Assembly: GCA_015065105.1 (NCBI GenBank)
Contig: SVQZ01000002.1
Coordinates: 1-64,000, forward strand
Source of the DNA: Oscillospiraceae bacterium
Lineage (GTDB): Bacteria; Bacillota; Clostridia; Oscillospirales; CAG-272
Length of the DNA stretch: 64,000 nt
Direction: 5' to 3'
Position 1 is the first letter of the stretch, and each line of letters starts with the position of its first letter. The position numbers were made by a program, and so were the translations under genes. The notes under the pieces are model-generated. The model had not been told where the DNA came from. It was given only the letters and a program-made list of their open reading frames with translations, and ran no database searches. Below, piece after piece: positions 35,499 through 44,008 of the stretch.

Positions 35499-35614
35499 TG
35501 GTTGAATTTTCACCTTGCCCGTTCTGCGGTTCGGACGAAAACACACTTGAAGTGTTGATGATTAAAGATATATTACTCGGTGAAGGTAATGGGAAAAGCT
35601 CGAAACTGGACTAA
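35498..35614 (+). pseudogene. Truncated Lar-like zinc-ribbon ORF
   Basis: MVEFSPCPFCGSDENTLEVLMIKDILLGEGNGKSSKLD*: first CPxCG knuckle present, second half absent. Confidence 0.5.
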
Positions 35615-36701
35615 GGAAGAACGCGAACGGTTTGAAACAGAGTGGGGGTTATATTCTATTCCTACAATGGCCAAACGCTTTGGACGGACCATAGATGCAA
35701 TTAAAAACAAGCAACAACGTTGGAATCTTCCGGATCTTATTCATGCGACTGAGTATATAACACTTAATGAACTTATAGAGCAATTTGGACTTAATTACGG
35801 GTATGATGTACCTCGCTTAAAGGCTATGGGTTTTCCCATAAGATATAAGCTTGTTGTTACCAAAAGAGTGGCGATGGTGGATCTTGAAGAGTTCTGGATC
35901 TTCGCCGAAAGAAATGCATACTTCTTTGATTTTTCTCGGCTTGAAGAAAACATATTTGGTGTTGAGCCGGAGTGGGTGAAGGCTAAAAGAAAAACCGATC
36001 TGCAAAGAAAACTCATGATACAGCCTCACAATGCCAAGTGGAGCTCCGGAGAAGATCAGATGCTTATAACCCTTGTTAACCAGTTCAAATACACAGCAAC
36101 AGAAATCGGGGCACGTCTGCACAGGAGCGAGGGTGCGGTTCAACGCAGGTTACTTGATTTGGGTATAAAGGCTCGTCCTCTGAAGGCCGATAACCATATC
36201 AAATGGACTAAAGAAGAATACCGTATTCTCGGGGAGGGCATCAAAGTCGGCAAAAGCTATGCTGTGCTTAGCCTTGAAATAGGTAAGTCCGAGAAGGCTA
36301 TACGTGGGAAGGTATTCACGGCATATCTTACCGAGAATATGAATAAGGCACGTAAGATGATGGGGAACGGGGCGTTTGGTGATAATGCTCCTCCCAGATG
36401 CCTGAAGCACAAGAATGTTATGTCTTATGATGAAAAGCAGCTTATGAAGGGAGATCTCTCTTATCTTGCCGGTCTCCTTGTTCTCCGAATGAAACAGCTC
36501 TCCGGCGCCGGTGACGGCTATGAGGAATACTGGCAAAAAGATATGTGTATGAATTGGGATGATGTTCAGGGATGCACGAAGGGCGAGAGAAACTGCGATG
36601 AATGTTCTTCTTTCGAGAGGATCAAACCTCAGAATTGTAAACGTTGCGGAAAAACATTCTTTAGCCGCAAAGAGACTCTTGTATGCAATGAGTGCTCTTG
36701 A
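35589..36701 (+). CDS. Myb/SANT-like multi-HTH phage protein with C-terminal zinc ribbon
   Basis: WTKEERERFETEWGLYSIPTMAKRFGRTIDAIKNKQQRW; WSSGEDQMLITLVNQFKYTATEIGARLHRSEGAVQRRL; CKRCGKTFFSRKETLVCNEC. Confidence 0.75.
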   Translation: MGKARNWTKEERERFETEWGLYSIPTMAKRFGRTIDAIKNKQQRWNLPDLIHATEYITLNELIEQFGLNYGYDVPRLKAMGFPIRYKLVVTKRVAMVDLEEFWIFAERNAYFFDFSRLEENIFGVEPEWVKAKRKTDLQRKLMIQPHNAKWSSGEDQMLITLVNQFKYTATEIGARLHRSEGAVQRRLLDLGIKARPLKADNHIKWTKEEYRILGEGIKVGKSYAVLSLEIGKSEKAIRGKVFTAYLTENMNKARKMMGNGAFGDNAPPRCLKHKNVMSYDEKQLMKGDLSYLAGLLVLRMKQLSGAGDGYEEYWQKDMCMNWDDVQGCTKGERNCDECSSFERIKPQNCKRCGKTFFSRKETLVCNECS

Positions 36702-37068
36702 TAGTCTTGAAAATAAGTATAAGGAGCTTCAGGAGTGCTACGTTTCTGCAGTTGACCGTTTTATAGCAAATTCGAAAGTGTTGCATTCGGTATTCAATGA
36801 TATCGTTCTCTTAGAAAAAGAAAATGCAATGCTTTGGAGTAAGCTTGCACCGATTCCGGCAACGACAGAAGTAGTTGACTATGAATATGATATGAAGATT
36901 ATACGTTGTCCCTGCTGTGGAAATCGTTTGTTTAAGAAGAAAGCCTTCTGCGAGAGCTGCGGACAGGCTCTGGCGACGGAATCGCAACGTAAAGCGGGAA
37001 CTGCAGAGGGTAGGAAGATCGAAGAGAAGGAACTTGAAGATATAATAAATCTTAATGATAGGAGTTGA
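36688..37068 (+). CDS. Hypothetical coiled-coil/zinc-ribbon protein
   Basis: CPCCGNRLFKKKAFCESCGQAL. Confidence 0.65.
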   Translation: MSALDSLENKYKELQECYVSAVDRFIANSKVLHSVFNDIVLLEKENAMLWSKLAPIPATTEVVDYEYDMKIIRCPCCGNRLFKKKAFCESCGQALATESQRKAGTAEGRKIEEKELEDIINLNDRS

Positions 37069-37073
37069 TTATT

Positions 37074-37223
37074 ATGAATTTAGATGAAGCAAAGGAGCTT
37101 CTTGAAAAAGAATATGAGAGAGCGCAGACTCTTGCTTATGTCAATGATCCGTTGGCGTTTGCTTTGTACCAGGTTTGGAAAAAGGTTGACAGACGTCATA
37201 ACAAAGGAGGGGTAAGATGTTAG
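37074..37223 (+). CDS. Hypothetical 49-aa protein
   Basis: Upstream GGAG; overlaps next start. Confidence 0.55.
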   Translation: MNLDEAKELLEKEYERAQTLAYVNDPLAFALYQVWKKVDRRHNKGGVRC

Positions 37224-37384
37224 CAACGATATGGACCAAGGAAAAGGGCCTTAGATATGACCGTGAGGTAGAGGTTATAGCAGTCGGTGTAGGTTTTCTT
37301 TGCCGCTATGCCGTAGTTCTTGACGAAAGCACCGGCAAGCTTGAAAAGGTCAAGATGAAGAAGCTTAAGGTTGTTGTAAGATGA
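37217..37384 (+). CDS. Hypothetical 55-aa protein
   Basis: AAAGGAGGGGTAAG RBS. Confidence 0.55.
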   Translation: MLATIWTKEKGLRYDREVEVIAVGVGFLCRYAVVLDESTGKLEKVKMKKLKVVVR

Positions 37385-37395
37385 GGATGTGTAAG

Positions 37396-37725
37396 ATGGA
37401 AATAAGGGAAGAAATTTTGAGAAGAGATTTTTCAAATGCATTTATAGAAAAAATGAAAAATGCTATTGAAATGTCACATTACAAATATGGATGGGCGAGT
37501 AAAACATATCCCGAACTTGCACAGGCTTATAAGTGTATCAGAGAGAGACTGGAAGAATACGAAAAAACTCATAACAAAGAATATCTTATAGATGTTGCTA
37601 ATTTTGCTATGTTAGAGTTTTTGTACCCTGCTTTTGGTGATGCGAGATATATACCAACCGATAGTGATAAGTCCCCCGGACTTGCAGGAGGTATTTCTTA
37701 TAAAGAACTTATGAAAGGAGAATGA
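37396..37725 (+). CDS. Hypothetical phage protein
   Basis: MEIREEILRRDFSNAFIEKMKNAIEMSHYKYGWASKTYPELAQAYKCIRERLEEYEKTHNKEYLIDVANFAMLEF. Confidence 0.65.
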   Translation: MEIREEILRRDFSNAFIEKMKNAIEMSHYKYGWASKTYPELAQAYKCIRERLEEYEKTHNKEYLIDVANFAMLEFLYPAFGDARYIPTDSDKSPGLAGGISYKELMKGE

Positions 37726-37728
37726 GTA

Positions 37729-38061
37729 TTGATACATGAACTTAAAATACTTCCCGAATATTTTAAAGCGGTCATATCGGGAGAAAAAAGCTTTGAAATC
37801 AGAAAGAACGATAGACCGTATCATAAAGGTGATTTGTTGGCACTGAATGAATATGACGGACAATACTGGACCGGCAACAGTTGTCTTGTTTATATCGACT
37901 ACATCTTGGATAATGCAGAGTATGTCAAAAAAGATATGGTTGTTATGTCAATTAAACCATGTACGGTGCACCGTCACGAAACTCCTTTTAGAATGTCGGA
38001 TTTAAAAAAGGATTATTCTGTACCGTTGGTAACGAGAGGAGAACAGGGTGAATACGTCTGA
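37729..38061 (+). CDS. DUF3850/ASCH-like domain protein
   Basis: HELKILPEYFKAVISGEKSFEIRKNDRPYHKGDLLALNEY. Confidence 0.85.
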   Translation: MIHELKILPEYFKAVISGEKSFEIRKNDRPYHKGDLLALNEYDGQYWTGNSCLVYIDYILDNAEYVKKDMVVMSIKPCTVHRHETPFRMSDLKKDYSVPLVTRGEQGEYV

Positions 38062-38281
38062 AGCAATAGAACGTCATTACTGCTCGGAGGAGGCTTGCGG
38101 TGACTGTGCCTATTATAAATATTTCTCAGGCGTTTGGGCTTGCCATTATACCCTTGATACGGGGATCATACGCAAGGGGCCTATAACTCCCGAATGCCCT
38201 TATAAGAGAATCGCTACTCCCGAGGAACTGAAAGAGATCAAGCGACAAGCTCGGCAGATCAGAGCGCAAGCGAAAAGATGA
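38048..38281 (+). CDS. Hypothetical Cys-rich phage protein
   Basis: EEACGDCAYYKYFSGVWACHYTLDTGIIRKGPITPECPYKR. Confidence 0.6.
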   Translation: MNTSEAIERHYCSEEACGDCAYYKYFSGVWACHYTLDTGIIRKGPITPECPYKRIATPEELKEIKRQARQIRAQAKR

Positions 38282-38302
38282 ATACTTAATGACCGTAATT
38301 GG

Positions 38303-38326
38303 CAGAGCTTAGAATCCTAAGCTCTG
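38303..38326. other. Perfect 10-bp hairpin CAGAGCTTAG-AATC-CTAAGCTCTG (outer TAATGA/TCATTA arms)
   Basis: Direct sequence inspection; noncoding gap between 38281 and the Rep-like ORF. Confidence 0.7.
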
Positions 38327-38373
38327 TGACTTATGTTCATTAGCAAAAGAATATTACAAGGCGGGTACCGTCG

Positions 38374-38404
38374 GCGCGTTACGCGCGTGCGCGCGCGTGC
38401 GCGT
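38374..38404. other. GC hairpin (GCGCGttaCGCGC) merging into a 24-bp alternating purine-pyrimidine tract
   Basis: acgcgcgtgcgcgcgcgtgcgcgt (38381-38404) alternates strictly R/Y. Confidence 0.75.
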
Positions 38405-39251
38405 CTTCGGCCTTGTAGTGCATTCTTACAAATCAACGAAGTTAAAAGAAAGAGATACAAGCGATATGTTATATGCGGAAAAAAGAACTAAGAGTGGGAA
38501 AATGTTAGAAGTGGATTTTTACCCGGTATATCCATCGGGCCGTAAATATTCGGATAAACCGAAAAACAAAGGAACAACCCCTGTTAAAGCTGAATGCAAC
38601 AGAAGAGCCGCTGCAAAAAAACTTGCCGCAGTTGTTAATACGAATTTTGACACAGGAGATCTTCTCGTTCATCTTACATATCTCCCCGAAAAAGCTCCGC
38701 AAACGTACGAAGAAGCACATAGGGACATATCTAACTATACTCGTCGTATAGGATATTGGCGTAGAAAAAAGGGTCTTCCTGAAGGGAAATATGTTATTAC
38801 CATTGAGGAACAGATCTACAAGACCGGAACTCGTAAAGGACGTTCAAACTGGCATTTTCACGTGTTTCTTACCGAAATGCCGCGTGATGTAGCTGAGGAT
38901 CTTTGGAAGGACGGAGAACGTGTTAACGCGGACCGTTTTCAACCTGAGCGCTTTGGTCAGAAGGCTGCGGCAGAATATCTCTCCAAGGATCCCCGCGGTA
39001 CTAAGAGATATATTTGCTCACGTAATTGCAAGAAGCCCGTGGTTAAGACCTCGGAGCCTAAGCAGCTCTCCGCCGCCAAGCTCAAGAATATGTGTGAGAC
39101 CTACGTTGGCGACAATGCCTACTGGGAGAGAAGATACCCCGGGTATCGCTTTATTGAAGCATACCCTGTTTGGAACGATTACAATAAGCGTTGGTACCTA
39201 TACCTCGAGATGCGGAAGATCGAGGAACCGAAGAAAAAGAAGCGTAAGTAA
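38397..39251 (+). CDS. HUH-endonuclease/rolling-circle Rep-like protein (start GTG 38397 or ATG 38466)
   Basis: LLVHLTY motif, SNWHFHVFLTE (HxH), AAEYLSKDPRGTKRYICSRN (YxxK-type motif 3). Confidence 0.65.
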   Translation: MRVFGLVVHSYKSTKLKERDTSDMLYAEKRTKSGKMLEVDFYPVYPSGRKYSDKPKNKGTTPVKAECNRRAAAKKLAAVVNTNFDTGDLLVHLTYLPEKAPQTYEEAHRDISNYTRRIGYWRRKKGLPEGKYVITIEEQIYKTGTRKGRSNWHFHVFLTEMPRDVAEDLWKDGERVNADRFQPERFGQKAAAEYLSKDPRGTKRYICSRNCKKPVVKTSEPKQLSAAKLKNMCETYVGDNAYWERRYPGYRFIEAYPVWNDYNKRWYLYLEMRKIEEPKKKKRK

Positions 39252-39310
39252 TTGCTCTGGAATTGTTCAGAGTTTTGTTGTCTTGCCTATATAGGCTGAA
39301 AGGAGAAATA

Positions 39311-39532
39311 ATGCCCAAGAATTGGGGAGAAGATGAACACATAAAATGCCCTTTCTATGTGAAAGAGAAGGGAGTATCAATGCAATGCGAATCACCTTGC
39401 AACTACGAGGGCGTGGAGGCAAGGCTTTTGATAGTGCCCAATAATAAAAAAGCCAGGAAGAAAAGGTATTGCTATGATGATTATAAATCCTGCCCGATAT
39501 ACAAGGACTGCATGAAAAAGTATGAAAAATGA
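39311..39532 (+). CDS. Hypothetical Cys-rich phage protein
   Basis: KCPFYVKEKGVSMQCESPCNYEG...YDDYKSCPIYKDC; GAAAGGAGAAATA RBS. Confidence 0.65.
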   Translation: MPKNWGEDEHIKCPFYVKEKGVSMQCESPCNYEGVEARLLIVPNNKKARKKRYCYDDYKSCPIYKDCMKKYEK

Positions 39533-39607
39533 GCGGTTAAATACCGCTTGTTTTTTTATTATCTAATACCCTGCAAATATTTTTTTTGCTAAGTATAATT
39601 AAATTAA

Positions 39608-39661
39608 GCCCGGGCGGGATCTGTCTTTTGTCACCTCTGAAGATCCCGCTCGACCCCGGGC
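39608..39661. other. Nested inverted repeat upstream of terminase
   Basis: GCCCGGG/CCCGGGC outer arms; CGGGATCT/AGATCCCG inner arms. Confidence 0.75.
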
Positions 39662-39695
39662 GGTTGATGAATTATAAATTTTTTTAAGTGTAGAT

Positions 39696-40259
39696 ATGAG
39701 TGAAAAAAAGATAGATTGGATAGCATTAAAAACCGAATATGCGCGGGAAAAAATTTCTCTTTCCGAATTTGCAAAAAAGCACGATATATCCTACTCTACT
39801 CTTATTAAAAGAGCAAGAAAAGAAAAGTGGGACGAAGAACGGTCAAACTATGGTCAAATCGTGGTTAAGAAAATCTATAACCGAATGTCAAATGCCGATG
39901 CGAAGAAATTTGCTAAGTATGAAAAGGCTTTGGATCGTTTGTTTGAAGCTATATATAAGAGTCTGGACCCCGAGCTTAAGGAACTGTACAAGTACCGTGT
40001 AAGTGTTGACGGACAACCTAACAGTACGATCGAGCTTGATCAGCTGAATACCGGTCATCTTACAGAGTTACTGAAGGTCCTTAAGGAAGTTGAAAGACAG
40101 ATGAGTGCTCTTCGCGGTATTCTTCCAATGGAAAAGCAAAAGGAATATGAGCTTGAACTGAAGCGTATCGAGGCGGAGATGCAAGCGGTTAATGAAGAAA
40201 ACTCTGCAGGATCATCAACGATAAGTATTAAGGGCGGAACGGATGAGTACGCGCAATGA
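39696..40259 (+). CDS. Terminase small subunit
   Basis: N-terminal HTH (DWIALKTEYAREKISLSEFAKKHDISYSTLIKRARKEKWDEER); abuts TerL. Confidence 0.8.
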   Translation: MSEKKIDWIALKTEYAREKISLSEFAKKHDISYSTLIKRARKEKWDEERSNYGQIVVKKIYNRMSNADAKKFAKYEKALDRLFEAIYKSLDPELKELYKYRVSVDGQPNSTIELDQLNTGHLTELLKVLKEVERQMSALRGILPMEKQKEYELELKRIEAEMQAVNEENSAGSSTISIKGGTDEYAQ

Positions 40260-41644
40260 GGAAAAAGAAAAAGAATAATACTCCGGTACACATTTTCATT
40301 GATGAGCCTTCGGAAAAACAAAAATTATTCCTTAAGGCTGATACAAAGCACGTTGGCTTTGGGGGAGCACGTGGCGGCGGTAAGAGTTGGGCGGTGCGAA
40401 CAAAGGCGAAATTGCTTGCAGCGAATTATCCGGGAATCAGGATACTTATAGTTCGTCGTACTTACCCCGAGCTTATGAACAACCATATAAGAATTCTTAA
40501 AAGTGAACTCTTGGGAGCAGCTAAATATAATGACAAGGACAAGTTGTTGACGTTTGTTAATACAAGTACCATAAGTTTTAGCTATTGCGCAAGAGATGCT
40601 GATCTTGACAGGCTGCAGGGCGTTGAATATGATGTTATTTTTCTTGATGAGGCGACACAACTTTCCGAATATCAGATGAGGGCAATAACTGCATGTGTGA
40701 GAGGTGTTAACAGGTTCCCGAAAAGAATTTATTATACATGTAACCCGGGAGGAAAAGGCCATGCCTATATTAAGCGATTATTTATCGACCGTAGATATAA
40801 CGAAACGGAAGATCCCTCTCAGTATAGTTTTATTCAGGCTCTTGTAACCGATAATAAACCCCTTATGCGTGAGAATCCTGATTATATCAAACAGCTTGAT
40901 GCACTTCCTCCAAAGTTACGTGATGCCTGGCGTTATGGTGATTGGAATATATTTGAGGGGCAATTTTTTGAGGAATTTATTGACGATCCCGAACACTACA
41001 GAGACAAGACGTGGACCCATGTTATTGAGCCCTTTGATATTCCGAGCGGGTGGACGATATACCGATCATACGACTTCGGTTATAACCGTCCCTTCTCCTG
41101 CGGTTGGTGGGCGGTTGATTATGACGGTGTTGCATACCGTATTCTTGAACTTTACGGCTGCACGAGCACACCGAATGAGGGCGTTAAGTGGACCCCCGAA
41201 AAGCAGTTTTCGGAGATTGCAAGAATCGAGCGTGAGCATCCTTATCTTGCGGGCCGTAATATATACGGTGTTGCCGACCCCTCGATCTGGGACACCTCAC
41301 GAGGTGACAGCGTTGCCGATACCGCCGCAAGGTACGGCATATATTTTGATCCCGGAGATAATGCAAGAATCCAGGGCTGGATGCAGATGCATTACCGTTT
41401 TGCATTCGACTGCAACGGATTTCCGATGATGTATGTGTTTAATAATTGCAAACATGCTATAAGGACATTGCCGCTTCTTGTTTATTCCGAAACAAATGTA
41501 GAAGATCTTGACACCGAAGGTGAGGATCACATCGCGGACGAGATGAGATACTTCTGTATGTCACGACCTATAAAGCCTGTAAAGAGCGAGCCGATAAGAG
41601 ATATCGGCGATGATCCGCTTGATCAACGTAAATATCACAATTAA
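40256..41644 (+). CDS. Terminase large subunit
   Basis: Walker A-like GFGGARGGGKSWAVRTKAKLL; VIFLDEATQLSEYQ; NPGGKGHAYIKRLF; SYDFGYNRPFSCGWW. Confidence 0.94.
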   Translation: MRKKKKNNTPVHIFIDEPSEKQKLFLKADTKHVGFGGARGGGKSWAVRTKAKLLAANYPGIRILIVRRTYPELMNNHIRILKSELLGAAKYNDKDKLLTFVNTSTISFSYCARDADLDRLQGVEYDVIFLDEATQLSEYQMRAITACVRGVNRFPKRIYYTCNPGGKGHAYIKRLFIDRRYNETEDPSQYSFIQALVTDNKPLMRENPDYIKQLDALPPKLRDAWRYGDWNIFEGQFFEEFIDDPEHYRDKTWTHVIEPFDIPSGWTIYRSYDFGYNRPFSCGWWAVDYDGVAYRILELYGCTSTPNEGVKWTPEKQFSEIARIEREHPYLAGRNIYGVADPSIWDTSRGDSVADTAARYGIYFDPGDNARIQGWMQMHYRFAFDCNGFPMMYVFNNCKHAIRTLPLLVYSETNVEDLDTEGEDHIADEMRYFCMSRPIKPVKSEPIRDIGDDPLDQRKYHN

Positions 41645-41657
41645 CGGAGAGATAAAA

Positions 41658-43640
41658 ATGAGTTTAAAAGATATATTTCATAAAAGAGATAACGAAGAAG
41701 CACCGGCGATGATCGGCTTGGGTACGGGGGAAGGTTTGGCACCGAGATCTGCAGAGGAAATACCGGCAGAGGGGAACGACGAACCGAAAAGATCTTTTTT
41801 TGCAAGAGAGACAAAAAAGCCTATAGGTGCAAATGAAATATCAAAGGCAAATTCTATTCTCGCTAAATATAAAAGCGGCAAGGCAAATCTCGAAAGCAAA
41901 ATAGTTGCAAACGAGGATGAATGGAAACTTCGTGCATGGCGCGGTATCGGCAAGGAGAACAAGGAAACGGTAGAGAAGAATTCCGCCTGGCTCTGGAACT
42001 GCATCGTTTCAAAGCACGCGGACGCTATGGATTCCTATCCCGAGCCTAATATTCGTCCTCGAATGCAGGATGACGAGGAGGAAGCCAAGGTTCTTTCACA
42101 GATAATCCCCGTTATACTTGAGCAGTGCAATTTTGAAAAGGTGTATTCTGACATACAGTGGTATAAGCTGAAGCAGGGTGCGGGTGTGTACGGAGTGTTT
42201 TGGGACTCTACGGTTAACGGTGGGCTTGGAGAAATAAAGTTGAAAAAGGTCGATATACTCAACCTTTTCTGGAAGCCCGGTGTAACCGATATACAGGATT
42301 CACCGAATCTGTTTTACGTGAGTATGGTTGATAAGGAAACACTGGAAGTTGCTTATCCCGATTTCAAATTTAAGACGGGACAGCAGAACGTTAGTCTTAA
42401 GCAATATCGCTATGATGATAATGTTGATACGAGCGATATGGCGATAGTGGTTGACTGGTATTATCATAAATACACCGAAGACGGCCGTAAGATCTTGCAT
42501 CTGTGTAAATACAGCGGAAATCAAGTGCTCTTTGCCACTGAAAATGAACCCGAACTTTTTCCGAATGGTTGGTATGACCATGGTTTATATCCTTTTGTTT
42601 TGGATGTGCTTTTCGGCATCGAGGGAACACCTTGCGGATATAGCTATATCGATATAGGCAAGGGTGTACAGAAGCAGATAGATATACTTGATGATGCTAT
42701 ACTTAAAAACGTTTATGCGGCAGCGCATCCCCGTTTCTTTATACGTGGAGACGGAAAAGTGAATGAAGAGGAATTTGCGGATCCCACAAAAACGTTTATT
42801 CATACCCAGGGCAGCCTTGGAGATGATAGTTTAAAGCAGATCGTTATTACTCCCGTCAGTGATATTGCTATAGCTGTCCTTAACAACAAGATCGAGGAGC
42901 TGAAGGACACCACTACCAACAGGGACGTTGCCAACGGCGCCACGACCTCCGGTGTTACAGCCGCCTCCGGTATAGCGGCAATGCAGGAGGCTGCAGGAAA
43001 GGTTTCGAGAGATACCAACAAAAATTCCTATAACTCATACCGTGAGGTTATTTTCATGATCATAGAGCTTATAAGACAGTTCTATGACATATCAAGATGG
43101 TTCAGAGTTCTTGACGATAAGGGCAAGGATACCTTTATAGCATACAGCAACAAAAAGCTGGTGGCTCAGCCTCAGGAAGCGGGTCTGGGAGGTGAAGATT
43201 CTGGTTACCGTTTGCCGATATTTGATATCGAGGTGCATCCTCAGAAGCGTACTCCATATTCCAAGATGGCACAGAATGAGTTATCGTTACAGTTTTTGAA
43301 AGCGGGGTTCTTTAACCCACAGAATGCTATGGTTGCTCGTGCTGCTCTTGAAATGATGGATTTCGACCACAAGGATGATGTGGTTGACATAATAAACAGC
43401 AATGATCAGATGAGGCAGCAGTACACAATGCTTGTACAACTGGCGCTCGGTATGGCAAGCAAGTATGACCCGAATGTTATTCCTCAGATAGCGCCTATGG
43501 CCCAGGCACTTAATATGGAGGTGCCTAAGGTTACAGAGGCGACTGTGGCAGCAGCGGAATATGACGGTACTCTTGCGGAAGAGGATACGAGAATGCAGAA
43601 TGCAAGACAGAGAACACAGGAAAGTACGCAGGTGCAATAA
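41658..43640 (+). CDS. Portal protein
   Basis: Size and position directly after TerL; WKLRAWRGIGKENKETVEKNSAWLWNCIVSKHADAMDSYPEPNIRPR; ATTSGVTAASGIAAMQEAAGKVSRDTN. Confidence 0.85.
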   Translation: MSLKDIFHKRDNEEAPAMIGLGTGEGLAPRSAEEIPAEGNDEPKRSFFARETKKPIGANEISKANSILAKYKSGKANLESKIVANEDEWKLRAWRGIGKENKETVEKNSAWLWNCIVSKHADAMDSYPEPNIRPRMQDDEEEAKVLSQIIPVILEQCNFEKVYSDIQWYKLKQGAGVYGVFWDSTVNGGLGEIKLKKVDILNLFWKPGVTDIQDSPNLFYVSMVDKETLEVAYPDFKFKTGQQNVSLKQYRYDDNVDTSDMAIVVDWYYHKYTEDGRKILHLCKYSGNQVLFATENEPELFPNGWYDHGLYPFVLDVLFGIEGTPCGYSYIDIGKGVQKQIDILDDAILKNVYAAAHPRFFIRGDGKVNEEEFADPTKTFIHTQGSLGDDSLKQIVITPVSDIAIAVLNNKIEELKDTTTNRDVANGATTSGVTAASGIAAMQEAAGKVSRDTNKNSYNSYREVIFMIIELIRQFYDISRWFRVLDDKGKDTFIAYSNKKLVAQPQEAGLGGEDSGYRLPIFDIEVHPQKRTPYSKMAQNELSLQFLKAGFFNPQNAMVARAALEMMDFDHKDDVVDIINSNDQMRQQYTMLVQLALGMASKYDPNVIPQIAPMAQALNMEVPKVTEATVAAAEYDGTLAEEDTRMQNARQRTQESTQVQ

Positions 43641-43948
43641 TGATAGACGTATTAATAACAAAGGACAGTATAGAGGTTATAGGACACGCAGGAGCGGCAG
43701 AACCGGGAAGGGATCTTGTTTGCGCTGCAGTATCTACAGTGACATTTATGCTTGTTAATCTTATTGATTGTATTCGTGATAAGCTTGAAGAATGTGAAAT
43801 AGAAACTAAAAGCGGATATACGAAGGTGAGGTATGTTGCAAAAGAGGAATACGAAGACATCCTTCGGGCTCAGCTTGAGGTTATAAAAATAGGATTCTAT
43901 ATGGTAGCGAGCCGTTATGAGCAGTTCGTTTCCGTTAAAGATATTTGA
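43640..43948 (+). CDS. Prp-family (ribosomal-processing-type) cysteine protease encoded in the head module
   Basis: VIGHAGAAEPGRDLVCAAVSTVTFMLVNLI: conserved His and Cys with Prp spacing. Confidence 0.88.
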   Translation: MIDVLITKDSIEVIGHAGAAEPGRDLVCAAVSTVTFMLVNLIDCIRDKLEECEIETKSGYTKVRYVAKEEYEDILRAQLEVIKIGFYMVASRYEQFVSVKDI

Positions 43949-43998
43949 CGCGAGGGAAAGACCTCTGAAATACAGACGCGAGGGAAAGACCTCTGAAA
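43947..43998 (+). repeat. Tandem 24-bp repeat GACGCGAGGGAAAGACCTCTGAAA (two copies)
   Basis: 43947-43970 and 43975-43998 identical. Confidence 0.9.
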
Positions 43999-44008
43999 AG
44001 GAGTATAT

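Noticed and set aside
38282-38345. Functional tRNA gene before the Rep-like ORF
   Set aside because: No 7-bp acceptor stem, no 7-nt anticodon loop, no GTTC(R)A T-arm in the correct spacing.
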